A stretch of DNA of 64,000 nucleotides. Origin: Portunus trituberculatus (lineage: Eukaryota; Arthropoda; Malacostraca; Decapoda; Portunidae). The stretch covers positions 14,467,254 to 14,531,253 of the forward strand of contig NC_059301.1 of assembly GCF_017591435.1 (NCBI RefSeq), given 5' to 3'. Shown one piece after another: positions 45,629 to 61,920 of the stretch; position 1 is the first letter of the stretch; each line of letters begins with the position of its first letter. The notes beneath the pieces were generated by a model. The model was given only the letters and a program-made list of their open reading frames with translations, had not been told where the DNA came from and did no database searches. The translations under genes and the position numbers were made by a program.

Positions 45629-45714
45629 CTCCTCCTCCTCCTCCTCCTCCTCCTCCTCCTCCTCCTCCTCCTCCTCCTCCTCCTCCTCCTCCTCCTCCTC
45701 CTCCCTCCTCCTCC
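45629..45714. repeat. (CTC)28 microsatellite
   Basis: CCT/CTC units with one slip near the right end. Confidence 0.97.
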
Positions 45715-46257
<543 letters not shown>

Positions 46258-46347
46258 GGGAAAAACAATAATTAGCTTGAAAGACCACAGGAAAATGATG
46301 AACAGAAGTGTTAAGTGTTTGATGAAAGATGTTGTAAAGATTATACG

Positions 46348-46568
<221 letters not shown>

Positions 46569-46627
46569 AATTGCATTGGTATTAAAGTAATGAAGACACA
46601 GACGAGGGAATCATATTTCTCTTACAA

Positions 46628-46752
46628 CTTTTCCTCCTCCTCTTCCTCTTTCTCCTTCTCCTCTTCTTCTTCCTCCTTCTCCTCCTCCTCCTCCTCCTCC
46701 TCCTCCTCCTCCTCCTCTTGCTCCTCCTCCTTCTCCTCCTTCTCTTTCTCCA
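46628..46752. repeat. (CCT/CTT)n pyrimidine array
   Basis: A pure CCT core at 46679-46717 with CTT/TTC variants on both sides. Confidence 0.92.
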
Positions 46753-48156
46753 TCTCCACTTTTCTTCCTGGTCTTTATCACGCTACATCTTTTTCCTTAA
46801 TATAACTTAATATAGCATCGCGCAGGAACTTCATAAAAGCAATTACCTCTACTTTGTTCTTTCTTTGTGTTTCTTTGTATTTTTCCTCGTCTTCCTTTTC
46901 CAACTTTTCCTTTTCTTCCTCCTCCTCTTTCCTCCTACTCCTCTTCCTCCTCCTCCTCTTCCTTCTTATCATAATAATGATAATCATCATCATCAGGTTC
47001 ATCGTTCTCAAAATCATCATTGTCTTGATTATATCCTTTTATTTTTTCCTTATATTCGTGTCATTTGTTCTCAGATATTCAATTCACCACCACCACCACC
47101 GCCACCATCATTACTACCGCCACCATCACTACCACCACCACAACCGCATCCTCCGTCGTCCTTGATGTAAATTAATGGAAGCATAATCAAAACGAGTACT
47201 CTTGAGAATACAGTTTTTACATCACCACCACCATCACCATCAACACCACCAACACCACCAACAACAATAACAAGAAGAGCAATTACTGGTACTACTACAA
47301 TTACTACTAGCACCACCACCACCACCACTACTTAGACACACTCACACGACCAGTTTCTACAATTCTAGTTTCTCAAAATCTTTCTTCCTACTTATTACAA
47401 TTTCTCTTCCAACTGCTCCTACTCCTATTACTCATTTCCTGTTCACTCTTATAGGAAAAACCCCCACATCACCACCACTACACCACCACCACCACCACCA
47501 ACCACCACCACAAACCAACACCACCAACAACGACAACAGCACCGCCACCAGCACCTCCTCCATCACAGACAACAACCCCATGAACAAGATCTATAATCAA
47601 GGGGTGTTGCATTCGACATTAAAATATGCAACAAGAATGATGGAGAAACATGCACAGTTGTCATATTGTTTTCCGTGCGCAGAGAGAGCAAGAGCTAGAG
47701 CGAGAGATTCAAGAGAGAGAGAGAGAGAGAAGAGCAGCGAGGTGGGAGGCATAGATGAAAGACGGCAGAGGTGAGACGCGGGCAGACCGAGGCAGGCAGG
47801 GGTGAGGCGCCAGGTGAGGGCAAACGTGTCCGTCAGTAATGGGAGGGGGTGGCCTGGGCGCTAAATTTGGCGTGAGTGCCGGAGAGGAGTAGCGATTTAT
47901 TGACGCAGCGTGGACGGCGGCTGCGGCTCACGGCGGCTGCGTGCTCCCCTACCTCGGCTTCATCGCTTCCCGCAGGTTTCAGCTCAGGCTTCTTCTTCTT
48001 TTACTTTTTTCTAACCTTTTATTACTTGATTTCTTTCGCTTAGAATATCTGCAGGTTCAGTTTCAAGTGATCTTTATCTGCAGTGCAAGTTTTTCTTTTT
48101 CTTTTTGCTTCTTCTTCGTCTTACAGATGGGCTCGTGTGTCGTCATTCTGAATAGG

Positions 48157-48159
<3 letters not shown>
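46753..48159. other. Spacer with several short triplet arrays
   Basis: CCT-rich at 46908-46968; CAC/ACC clusters at 47086-47145, 47222-47262, 47310-47331 and 47466-47530. A GC-rich unique segment at 47760-47960 contains GCGCTAAATTTGGCG. No gene. Confidence 0.6.
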
Positions 48160-48616
<457 letters not shown>

Positions 48617-49263
48617 GTGCTCCCCCACATCCTGCTGGGTCAGAGTGCGTGGGTCAGGCTGGGAAGCAGATATGGAAAATTCATGACCTGAACTGCCGAC
48701 AGCCTTGCGGCGTGTGAATAAACGACATGATTTACAAAATATGGCCGGGACACGCGTGCTGGCAAACACACAGCGGCGCACACAAGGTAACTGTTCCCAT
48801 ATTGTTATGCAAACCCACGCGTACGTCCAGTCATCCTGCGGCCCACCCACGAGGACCTACGCCGCACACTTACTACAAAAAGTTACGCCGAAAACTTACG
48901 CACACCACTACACATGCACAGGAGACTAAGATGCACATTTCCTATATATTAATTTTATGGGGGATGGAAATAAAGACTGCCTTTCTTTTCCTTTGTGTAG
49001 CTGACCAGCCGCTTCTTCACAACAAGAGAAAATAAAATAAATGAAACTAATAATTTCCAAACATGCAAATTCGAAGGATTTTTCTATGTGAAAGTAGAAT
49101 GTTTATATTTATTTTACAGTGTATATCAATGATGGCCGAGACTCCGAACACAAACCTCACACCTGAATATTTACTATTACTCTTTTTTTAACTAACACCA
49201 TTGCAAAACTCTATTAACTCTAATGACAATTTATTCACATATTTTACCAGATTCCTTTCACCT

Positions 49264-49266
<3 letters not shown>
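48617..49266. other. Unique sequence
   Basis: No gene recognised. Confidence 0.5.

Positions 49267-49342
<76 letters not shown>
49267..49342. repeat. (CA)38 microsatellite
   Basis: Uninterrupted CA array. Confidence 0.98.
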
Positions 49343-49343
<1 letters not shown>

Positions 49344-49466
49344 TAATCAAGAGGTCGCTACTGTCAGGTGTGAAGTGGACGTGGGAGTGTCTGGTGCAAG
49401 GGTTGCTTGAGTTAATTGATTGGCCAAATGATATTCATGGAAGTCTGATACTGATCTGAAAACGAG

Positions 49467-49468
<2 letters not shown>

Positions 49469-49531
<63 letters not shown>
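49469..49531. repeat. (AG)31 microsatellite
   Basis: Uninterrupted AG array. Confidence 0.98.
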
Positions 49532-49534
<3 letters not shown>

Positions 49535-49722
49535 GGCTAAGAAATATATAGAGATGTAAGATTACTTCTGCATCACAATATTACAAAGAGCAACAAGCCT
49601 CCACTACAATGATTTAAGAGTCTGGTGATGAAGTGTTGGTGTGTGAGTGCGAGGCTCGCGTGTGTGAAGCTGCTGTTGCTGAATATCCCTGTGAAATCGC
49701 CTAAATGCTTGACAAGAAGCTG

Positions 49723-49723
<1 letters not shown>

Positions 49724-49788
<65 letters not shown>
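49724..49788. repeat. (AC)32 microsatellite
   Basis: Uninterrupted AC array. Confidence 0.98.
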
Positions 49789-49789
<1 letters not shown>

Positions 49790-50028
49790 ACTACTATATC
49801 AGCCATAAGAATAAGATATCGATATTTTCCTTTCCTTTCCTCTGCTAAAGTTCGAAGATTACTTCCTAAAGGTTTTCTCTCTTTTCTCTGCTATATTTGC
49901 ATTTCTATCACGTGACCCGTTAGTTTGCCCGGCGGAGGTGAGAGCACACACAGTCAGGTGGTATTAAGAACAAGTGTAATATTTCACACTGCGGTCTGCC
50001 TGATAACTGAGCTACTGACTTTTTTTTT

Positions 50029-50032
<4 letters not shown>

Positions 50033-50110
<78 letters not shown>
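50033..50110. repeat. (TC)39 microsatellite
   Basis: Preceded by a T-tract, then pure TC. Confidence 0.98.
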
Positions 50111-50112
<2 letters not shown>

Positions 50113-50745
50113 TCGTATCTGTACAGTGAACGAAGCTGCACATGTCCAGTAGTAACCACAAACTTCTCCTACATTTACAGCACACTAGTCCAGTAAGTTC
50201 CGCTCCAGTAACTTCTTCGTAAGGCAAGATATATGAACGTGTAATCATGAATGTGTAATTATGTTAATTTGTTAAGCAATCAATTTAGGTTTCAGATAAG
50301 CACGCACAATAAGAAAAGGAACTGTGAACCTTTATATTTCTGGTGTACCTACTTAACATAGTTGTTTTTTTTTTTTTTCACTACTATGCAGCTTCACACG
50401 TGGAAGATGATTTCAGTTTACAAACTTATGAAATGGATTATTACAGTGCATCTGTACATTAAAAAAGACTCTTATTCTTTGCAATGATTTTCACTACTTC
50501 ATTAATAAATCTAGTTCAGTATCTTCCCAAAACTATCAAGAAAAACAGCTAACCAGTCCGCTGGTGGATATCCTGAAAACGTCATAACTTTTTCTTCTTC
50601 TCGTATTTTCTCCGAAGGTGGATGGGTAACGGCCACTTTTCCTAGAAGTTCTGCAAACGATTCCGATGATATCGTATCGTTAATTCAAAAGTGGCACAAA
50701 CCAGCTAGAGCTTTTTTTTTACTCCTCTTCCCCCCCCCATCTTCC

Positions 50746-50756
<11 letters not shown>
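50111..50756. other. AT-rich unique sequence
   Basis: T-tract at 50366-50379. No gene. Confidence 0.5.

Positions 50757-50834
<78 letters not shown>
50757..50834. repeat. (TC)39 microsatellite
   Basis: Nearly pure; preceded by a C-run. Confidence 0.98.
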
Positions 50835-52738
<1,904 letters not shown>

Positions 52739-52960
52739 GGTCCGTATTCTGAAATGCTTTAATCTCTCACCATCACTACTCTCCAAAGGCTCTATTTGAA
52801 GATATTCGTGTTTTTATTAATATATTTATGGTTTCAGTGATGGATTTGAAATATTTCTAGTTTACTGAAAGGAGAAACTGTCTTGACAACCCGGCTAGTT
52901 GTCTCTGTGGATTTGGAAAAGTGTTGTGGTAAGAGAGCAAGCTGTTTGTGAATACGGGTC
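52739..52960. mobile_element. Second inverted-repeat family, best copy
   Basis: Left end GGTCCGTATTCTGAAATGCT and right end AGCTGTTTGTGAATACGGGT. Reverse-complementing the right end gives ACCCGTATTCACAAACAGCT, so the termini are imperfect inverted repeats of about 22 bp. Length 222 bp, no coding capacity. No clear target duplication, so the superfamily is left open. The right end lies 10 bp from a minisatellite. Confidence 0.6.
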
Positions 52961-52970
52961 ATATTTTTCT

Positions 52971-53143
52971 TCTTCTCTGTACTGTGCACCGTTTAGCTAT
53001 TCTGTGCTTCTCAGACCTGTACACCATCTATACTGTGCTCCCCTATACTATGCACCTTCTAGCTATACTGTTCTTTTCTATATCATGTACCATGGAGCTA
53101 TACTGTGCTTCTCTCTACTGTGCACCGTCTAGCTATACTGCGC
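52971..53143. repeat. Degenerate minisatellite, ~34 bp x 5
   Basis: Units of the form CTATACTGTGCTTCTC followed by TACTGTGCACCGTCTAG, repeated about five times with 10-30% divergence. The Tyr/Cys/Ser-rich frame through it is an artefact of the repeat. Confidence 0.85.
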
Positions 53144-54054
53144 TGGACTGGAGGTGTTGTGATGTAATAAAGTATTTGGTGTATTACTAATATATCTTCA
53201 ACCATAATACCGTCATCAAAGCTGCTTTTCCGCCAATAAAAGTAATCACGTAGTTATAAGAGTATTATATATCGATTGGATTCAAAGTTGTAACCTTCAT
53301 GAACTCACTGGGACATTTTAAGGCTACTCTCAATCCTTTATATTATTACGAAAGATGAAATTCACCAAAAATAGAATCACTTAACCAAGAGAGAGTCACA
53401 GTGAACGTTATACAATTAAAGGGCGTGATTTTGTCTCCTAGTGATGCTTGAAGAACCGTCAGTCATGCAAACAGAACAGGTATTTCAGGACGAGCACACA
53501 TCACCGCCCTGCTTGGCTGTCACACCTCACTCTGGTCTACACTATGATCAAAGTTCTTTAATTATCTACACAGTAACGTTTACCGAGAAGTAAGCAACGT
53601 AAATACTCGTTCACACGACTTCCCTTCAGGGCATATTAGTATAAAAACTTGACCAAGAGGAAACGTCAGTGTGCTTAGAATTATTCCCTCGTTCACCCCC
53701 TGGCAGCCACGTGGGGGAGGCGCGGCTGCCGTCCCCAGTGCTTGGAGGTCACAGGTAACTGGACCAGGTGCTGTGGAAAGAAGGCGCAGGGGGTAAGGCA
53801 AGGAGAGGGGAGAGATGGAGGTTAAAGGAGAGAATCTTGGAAGTGAGGAAAAGTGGGAAATGCATTGATGACGATCCCGAGAAGTAAGGAGGTGTGGCGC
53901 CCAGGTGTGACGCAGCGCAGGCGGGAACTTGGACTGCAATACTAAGGAGTGGTGCAGGGCGTGAGACACGTCTGCCTGTGGGTGTTATCTTGACCCCTGC
54001 CATGACCTTCAGGTGTCATGTCCAGCATGCCTACACACCTTAAATGATCACTCG

Positions 54055-54055
<1 letters not shown>
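53144..54055. other. Unique sequence
   Basis: GC rises after 53690. The reverse 129-codon frame here starts at GTG and has no recognisable domain. Confidence 0.5.
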
Positions 54056-54781
<726 letters not shown>

Positions 54782-54994
54782 TTAACCTCTTCAGTACCAT
54801 GACGCGTTTTCGTATTTATTCTGGTTACTGTATCGGTTATTTATACAGCTTCAGAAAATTATGTGGGGATTAGGATGGTGAAGACTGTAGCCATTAATCT
54901 TTTGATCTCCATAGACCCTTCCTAATGTCAATACAGTGGTCTAATCGTACACAAATCTCAAGGTAAATGTGTGTCCAAGTATTAAAGGGGTTAA
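54782..54994 (+). mobile_element. piggyBac-type MITE, copy 8
   Basis: Intact TTAA on both sides (54782-54785, 54991-54994), with left CCTCTTCAGTACCATGACGC and right GTGTCCAAGTATTAAAGGGG. Length 213 bp. The interior contains CTTTTGATCTCCATAGACCC and GGTCTAATCGTACACA. Among the most complete copies. Confidence 0.9.
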
Positions 54995-55682
54995 TATCAA
55001 TTCCCTGTCAGTACAATAAATATAAGACAAAAAAAGTGAGTTTCAGTAAATTCAACCTTTCCTAATCTCAGTTTTCATGACGGTCATTTTATTTTCTTTA
55101 ATGTTGATGCATGTTTACATTTTCCTTAGTACCGCGTTCCACTTACAAACTTCTACAGAAGAAAAGAGGAATATAGACATGACCACCACATATATTACCA
55201 ACTCCATTGACCCCCGCCACCTTCCCACGACTTGAGCACCACTGCTGTATCTCCTATCACGTCAATCACGCCACGTAAGCACTAGTAAAAATAGCATCAC
55301 GTCCCCAGCCATCTCACATTCACTGGTATCTCTCAGACTACTGTTACCATACCACCGCCATCATGCCAACCTGATTTTTTATGCTTATTTTTTTCTGCTT
55401 ATCTCTACACATATGGGTGGAGTTAATGGTGTGGGAGGAGACACAATGAAGCAGCAACAGTACATTACTTTCTCTAACGTGCCGACATGGTTTTCAGTCA
55501 CAGGGGATGGAGAAGACCTTGTTGAAACGGTAGGGAAAGAAAAGTGATGTGTTTTCCTATTGTGATAACTCCACCCATTCATCTCATCTTGTGTCATATA
55601 TTCTTTCTCTTTTTCATATCGTTTTATCCACTGCTGTCTCTTCCTTCTTTTTTCTCCTTTATCTTCTTCTCCTTCCCTCCTG

Positions 55683-55684
<2 letters not shown>
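54995..55684. other. Unique sequence
   Basis: No gene recognised. Confidence 0.5.

Positions 55685-55757
<73 letters not shown>
55685..55757. repeat. (TC)36 microsatellite
   Basis: Uninterrupted TC array. Confidence 0.98.
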
Positions 55758-55759
<2 letters not shown>

Positions 55760-56591
55760 CGGTCCCCTTCCCCTTCGTCCCAGCAGAATAATGGGACAGG
55801 GTATTATGTATAATTAATGTTATGACCACTCGTGGCTCTTACCTTCGCATCTCCATCTTCCTTTCAAGTTCCTATTCCTGTTCTCCTTCTCCACTCAACC
55901 CCTCCACTCCCTCCCTCCTTCCTACCCATCAACTGGTCTAGCCACTTTCCAAAATCCATATTCTGAAGCTGAACAAACCACTACCACCAGTACCATCTCC
56001 ACTGCCACTACCTGCACCACTACCACCTTCACTGTCTCTCTCAGCCTCACCCATCCACCACTGTCACCAGGACAACCACCACCATCACTGCTACCGTCGT
56101 CCGCACTTCCCCGCTGCCTCTTAAATGTTCCTTGTCGACCTGCCATCCATCTTCACTTCACGCTCGTCCTGGAAATCGGTTCACTTAAAAGGAACATTCG
56201 ACTCACTCAGGTTTCGGTTCCCACGCACTGCTTCCCGATCGAGCCCAGCGTCCCCCGCTAAGTGACCACTATAAACAAACTTATCGCATCGCTCTGACTC
56301 AAAGAGCATCAAAATAAATCGATTAAGGAACAATGCGGGACAGAAGCCGAGCGCCGAACGGTCGAGATCTGCCGCCAGCGAGTACCTCCTCCCTGAGCCT
56401 GACCATTACCACAACAAGGCCACGTCGTTTAGCAGGCTTTAAGCAGGTGCGCCCGCCGTGACCTGACCCAAATGACTCCCTCTACAGAATGCAGGACACA
56501 AATACTCTTCCGCTGTCTTTGTGCTAATCATGGAAATATTCATATTAACAAGGCGATGGGAACTCTCCTCGGTTTGTGAAGCACGCAAAAG

Positions 56592-56592
<1 letters not shown>
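55758..56592. other. Unique sequence with CCA-rich patch
   Basis: ACC/CCA-rich at 55980-56095; CpG-containing at 56330-56460. No gene recognised. Confidence 0.5.

Positions 56593-56632
<40 letters not shown>
56593..56632. repeat. (CA)20 microsatellite
   Basis: CA array directly abutting SINE copy D. Confidence 0.97.
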
Positions 56633-56636
<4 letters not shown>

Positions 56637-56732
56637 TGTGGTCTCAGTCCTACCCGAAGATCGGTCTATGAGCTCTGAGCTCGCTCCGTAATGGGGAAGA
56701 CTGGCTGGGTGACCAGCAGACGACCGAGGTGA

Positions 56733-56734
<2 letters not shown>
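56633..56734 (+). mobile_element. SINE copy D, strongly 5'-truncated
   Basis: Only the last ~100 bp: starts TTGATGTGGTCTCAGTCC immediately after (CA)n and ends CGACCGAGGTGAAT before another (AC)n. Nearly identical to the same part of copy C. No Pol III boxes. Confidence 0.88.

Positions 56735-56770
<36 letters not shown>
56735..56770. repeat. (AC)17 SINE tail array
   Basis: AC array after SINE D. Confidence 0.97.
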
Positions 56771-56771
<1 letters not shown>

Positions 56772-57480
56772 TAAAGTTAAGTAAACGGACTATTCGAGTG
56801 GACGTGAGAAGAAGCAGGAAGGCAAGTAAGTGACAAAAGGCAGGCAAGTGAGTCGTGTAGGAAGAACATAATAAAGTGAATGACAAACAAAAAAAATAGA
56901 ATAATTGAAACAACCTTGTTAGCCGCCCGGGAGACACCACAACTTAACATAATACACTTAAATCCACAAACGCACGAACACACGCAAAATCACAAGGAAA
57001 AAAACATACTTGGCGCAGGAGTAGATGTTACAAAGCCAGGCAAGTTAGTAAAAAAAGTTAATGCAGGTGTATAGATTTTCTCATGAGTGTTAATGTATCT
57101 GTTAATTCCTGTTAAAATCAACCAATGTAAACAAGTACGCAAACATAAGTAAGGAATTAAGTGAACTGAAATAGATGAGACAAATATACACACAGGTAAA
57201 AAAAAAACGATTATTCACAAAAAATATAAAAATAAACCTGATAAATAGAGAAATAGAATACGAAGAGAAGGAAAATAAAATAAAACAACCATATATTTCA
57301 AAGTCACGGAACATAAGTCATTCTCGAAGTTACCTGTCACTGATCCTCCATCCACGCTAGGTAGAGGGCCCAGGTAATATACCAGCAAACCAGCCAAGCC
57401 AAGTCAGCCACTCTAGTCAGCTAAGCCAACCAAGCTCTCCTTACACTGCGCATCATCCTCGACAAAACAACTCCTTCGCC

Positions 57481-57482
<2 letters not shown>
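56771..57482. other. AT-rich unique sequence
   Basis: No gene recognised. Confidence 0.5.

Positions 57483-57533
<51 letters not shown>
57483..57533. repeat. (AC)25 microsatellite
   Basis: Uninterrupted AC array. Confidence 0.97.
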
Positions 57534-57537
<4 letters not shown>

Positions 57538-59333
57538 CGGACAGGCAGACAACAACACAGCTATCAATCCTGACACACCCGCTCTGAAACACCACAACAG
57601 GACGCGACCACCACCGATGTCCCAATGTCGACCACTTGAAAGAAGAAACAGGAGGAGAAAAAAATGACATGGGAAATAGTAGCGTGACCATGTTGTGTCC
57701 AGAGAAAATGGGAAGCAGCCGCCGCGTCACTAATTCCAGGTGTTGTCGTGTTCTGGGAAGCGACAATCGTGCCAACATCTCGTCCACCCCATCGCGACCC
57801 GGACTTATGACAAATGATCCGGTGGTGGCTCAATAGAAAACAGAATATGGCTGTGACTGGTGATCCTGTAGGGGTCCACTCGCCTATTATGCTTAGCGTG
57901 AGAGCACGGGACACCCCCAGGCCCACCCGGTGTTAAGGGGACGGTCACTTGTACTCGGGAGGCCATTAACAAACGAGGGAGATTCAGAAAGGAGAGGATG
58001 GGCGAGGAGGAAATGAATGGTGGTCTGTCGGGTCGCCCTTCTGGTTATTGTGTTTGTGGTATTATTAGAATGCTAAGTGTTTACAGAGATAACCAAGATT
58101 GCAGGCCTTGGTTACGCCACCGAGGGGTTGTTGTCTTATGGATCTCAAGGATACAAAGTTGAGTGAGGTTCATGTGTGTCAATGTAGTTAGAGAAAAAAT
58201 ACGTGAAAAATGTATAGAAAAAAGAGGTAATCCATATAAAAGATAGTTATGTGAACTTAATATTAACTAACCTGGAGCAATTTGAATATCCTTCCCTTTC
58301 TCTTGATCATTTTCTTCATTGGTAGCATTAACTTATATAAATGTTATGAATATAGTGGAAGAAATATGTGTTTAGCAAGGGATACAAAAATTTTCAGCTA
58401 AATGGTTGGTGTTACTTTCAATTTTTTTCCCATTTCACATTACCTCTACCATACTAATGCAAGAATTAATCCTTACTCTAACTTTTTTCCTCCATTTCTC
58501 TGGTAAACCAGGAAGTTTTAATCCTAATTGCCTTTACTTATTTATCTCCTCACAAAGAAACACTTAAGAACACTTTCAAAACACTTCAAACACTGAATTA
58601 ACTCACTCTTTCAGAATTCTCTTTATATAAATTTTCAGAGAGTAGCAATTAAGTAGAGATTTTTGCATACTTCTCATACCCCTTGGCCAGTCTCCATTTA
58701 ATACGAGAAGAAAAGGAAAAACATACAATATACAAGAAAACATGGTGGAGTCCCGGCAACAATATCAACACCTAGTATGGAGAAGAGCTTTGTGCGTGCA
58801 GTAGTTTGTTCTCAGCTCCTCGAAAGTTCCTTAAATGGCTGTGTTGGGTGTGAATGGGAAAACCTGAAAGCTGCAGTCTGGATGGGAGGGAAGTGACGTG
58901 TGTGGGAAGGAGAAACCCTACCACTACCACTACCACCACCACGACCACCACCACCACTACCAGCAACAGTAGTCGTAGTATGTAGTAGTAGCAGCAGCAG
59001 TGAAGAATGTATAGAAATGAATAGAAATAGGAAGGTAAACAAGGAAGAACAAACGAATAAGCGAAGAAAAAATATGTTAGGTAGAGTCATATTTCTACCT
59101 CATAGTTAACCAAATTGCCGGGTATGAGGTGAGCCTAAATATCTTAAAGGAAAAAGAAAGGAAACAAACATGAAAAAATAAAGATGGAGTGATGGAGGAG
59201 AAAGATAAGAATTTACAGTGACAAATAGCAGCTGGATAAGGACAAGATAACATGAGACTTAAACCACTACTACAAACAGATGCATTCCTCACGCAGTACA
59301 TTCGGTAGGAAACCTGTTACGTCCTTGCAGCTC
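57534..59333. other. Unique sequence
   Basis: Only one short array, (ACC/ACT)n at 58918-58962. A consensus TATAAAAGG at 59334-59342 lies at its right edge without a good initiator. No gene. Confidence 0.5.
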
Positions 59334-59368
59334 TATAAAAGGAAGTACAGTGTAGTATATCCTAGCAG

Positions 59369-59641
59369 CAGCAGTGACCACCTCACCATGAACTGCCCTT
59401 GATGCTGGTGCTGTTTTTCTGCCATGCTACACGCTCTATATAATGTAGGTTTATTTGCCCTATTTCCATTTTTTTTCCACCTCTCGCTAACCACTTCAGT
59501 AACATGACGTATTTCCATATTCAGCAATGGCCGTCTCAGCATGAACTGTTCTTGATGCTGGTACTGCTATGGTCATGCTACACGCTCTATATGATGTAAG
59601 TCTATTTCCCCTATTTCCACTTTTTTTTCACCTCTCGTTAA
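59369..59641. repeat. Tandem duplication (~120 bp, period 153) with filled and empty TTAA site
   Basis: Unit 1 (59369-59490) and unit 2 (59522-59641) share CATGAACTG(C/T)(C/T)CTTGATGCT, CATGCTACACGCTCTATAT and CACCTCTCG. Unit 1 ends CTAA and then a MITE terminus; unit 2 ends TTAA followed by unrelated sequence. Confidence 0.85.
59487..59525 (+). mobile_element. piggyBac-type MITE, 5' fragment (copy 9)
   Basis: CTAA then CCACTTCAGTAACATGACGT and CCATATTCA, matching the left terminus of copies 6 and 8. It is cut off after ~36 bp, where the second duplication unit begins. Confidence 0.75.
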
Positions 59642-61666
59642 GAAAAGTGCTTCATGTAATCTATTATTTTATTTCTGCTCCCCTTGACTATCATACGATG
59701 TCAGCGCAACACCGAGGTCATATGGCGCCACACGAGAAGTCATTAAAATTCAAACAAGAAGTATAAAATAGAATTGACAGGTCACGAGGGTAAAGAAGAA
59801 ATACAGTTACAGTTACAGCAATCTAGAAGCATTACTAAGCCAGCTCACACGGGGGAAGGGAGGGGGGGAAACCAAGTGTGGTGAGCAGCGGCCGGGGGCG
59901 ATGCACACTCCAAACAAACATTTGTCCTCGCTTACATAGGTCCGGCTTCTTAATAGATTCAAGGCTAATTGAGCCACACTTACAAAATAGAAAGTACATA
60001 AACAAGCTCATAGTGAATAAATGAATAAATAAATAAATGCATACATAAATATAAATGGGTCAGCAGTTATTAAAGTCGGAGGGAGATAAGATATAATACA
60101 TCCTTTTCTGTGCTTAGCTTTTTTTTTTCTCTCTCTCTTTCTCTTCCTCTCTCTTTTCTAGTGTATGAGCTTTTCTTCTTATATATTTCCTTCTCATTGA
60201 ATTTACGGCACGGCTGGAGTTGAGTCGAAGCAGGTAAACAGGTAAAGGTGGAATGCACAGATAAGTACGAGCTGCAGTGGGGAGTACCGTCAATGTGGTC
60301 ACGATAAAGTAGGAGTTCAAAAGTCGAGTGGCAAACCTTCAACCATTCCCATCCCTGACGAGCCATTAACGTGCTCGCTGTGTTGGCCTCAGAGGACCTC
60401 CTGCGGCGCCGCGTCTGCCGCTTAAAAGATAAAATAGTTGTCCCTAGCAGCTCGCATTAATATTTTTCCTGCCAATCTTCACTTTTTTCTTCCTTCTTTC
60501 TCCTCCTCCGCCTCTCAAAGCACATAATGATGAAATGTTAGCGATCCACAGTTTGATGCAAAACTCTTTAAGGCAACATTAGTACAACAATCAAGTTACT
60601 AATATTACTGTAAAGATATTTCATCAGCACCGGCAGTGATGACCTTGTCGTGGCCGCACCGCCGAGGAGAGGAGGAAAAAATATATTATAGGAATGAATA
60701 AGCCGAAAAAAAAGTAATGGGTGAAAGCCTGAATAAGCAAATGGATTTATAATATAGATAGGATGAATAAGCCAAAAAAGGTAACGAATGAATACCTGAA
60801 GAAGTGAATTAGAAAAAGAGAATAAAGCAAAAGTTGAAAGTACTGTACGTAGTAACAGTGGTGGTGATGGTCATGGTGGTGGTGGTGATAGGAGGCGGAT
60901 GAAAAGGAGGAGAAGGAGAAGGATAAAGAAAAGAAGAAGAAGAAGGAGGAAGAGGAGTAAAACTATTTATAAGTAGCAAGTACGAGTATACATTAAGCAA
61001 ACACTAACTAAATGCCTGAAATGATAAACAACCGCTCCCTTTCCTCCACCCCCCCTCCCCGAAAAAAAAAAAGAAAACAAGAAAGTTCTGAATAACTGAA
61101 AGAATACCTGAAGAGAAAAAGAGAAAAAAAAAAGAGGTAGAGAAAAAAATGAAGCACCCTTTCACTCACGCACGAAGGTAGACAGACAGACAGACAGACA
61201 GACAGACCAGCGTGGGCCTGAGGGTGGGTCGCGGCGGGTGATGGAGAGGGGAGGTGGCCGGCCCTCAACGTGGGTGGTCAGACAGCACAGGATAAATATG
61301 ACGGCCACAACAGCTTTACGGGCTGGAGGTGGACAGGTGGGCGCGCGCAGGTGACGGACGCAGGCACTCACGCATGCGCACTAGGACTATGTGGCTCGGG
61401 TACTGAATACAAGAGTGAATTGGGTTTATGGCTGGCGGCGGGTCGTGTGCCTCCTTGGGCCGCTTGATGGATTACGTTCGTCTTGCCAGCCTCCCATAGC
61501 ACGAATGACCTTCCAGCACCAGCTTGCCTCGTCTGCATTACTAGCGAGGCGTGTGTTACTGTGTGTTACTGGCCTGCTTCCTTAAGTCTTCGTTATTTGC
61601 TACATCTGTTTAAAGTGTTCAAACTGCGTGCCGTGGTTTGCTTGTGTTGTGCTTGTGTTGGTATTA
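59642..61666. other. Unique sequence
   Basis: AATA/AATG units at 60017-60044; GGT-rich patch at 60859-60890; GACA units at 61182-61206. No gene recognised. Confidence 0.5.
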
Positions 61667-61920
61667 CAAGTGTGATATATGGCGTGGCTCCAATTCCCGG
61701 TATTGGTTATTTCATCTGTGTCTCCTTACTTAAGATAGATAACCTTCATATACACTCTCTTCATGCCCATCTGACTTTTTCATCTTGCTTTTTCATCAGT
61801 AGTGCACGTGTGATATCTGCAGTGGTTCCAGTTCCCGCCATGGGTTACCTCGTCAATGTCTGTTCACTTTAGATAGATAAACTTCATATACGCTCCCTTA
61901 GTGTCTATTTGGAATTTTTA
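61667..61920. repeat. Diverged tandem duplication, ~138 bp period
   Basis: CA(A/C)GTGTGATAT...GGTT(C/A)...AGATAGATAA(C/A)CTTCATATAC occurs at 61667 and again at 61805, with 20-25% mismatch by eye. A frame at 61483-61872 spans both but begins at TTG. Confidence 0.8.

Noticed and set aside
59334..59342. TATAAAAGG as a promoter
   Set aside because: No arthropod initiator 25-32 bp downstream and the first ATG is followed by a stop after four codons.
61483..61872. 129-codon hydrophobic frame with an internal repeat
   Set aside because: TTG start; the repeat is a DNA-level tandem duplication, not a protein repeat family.
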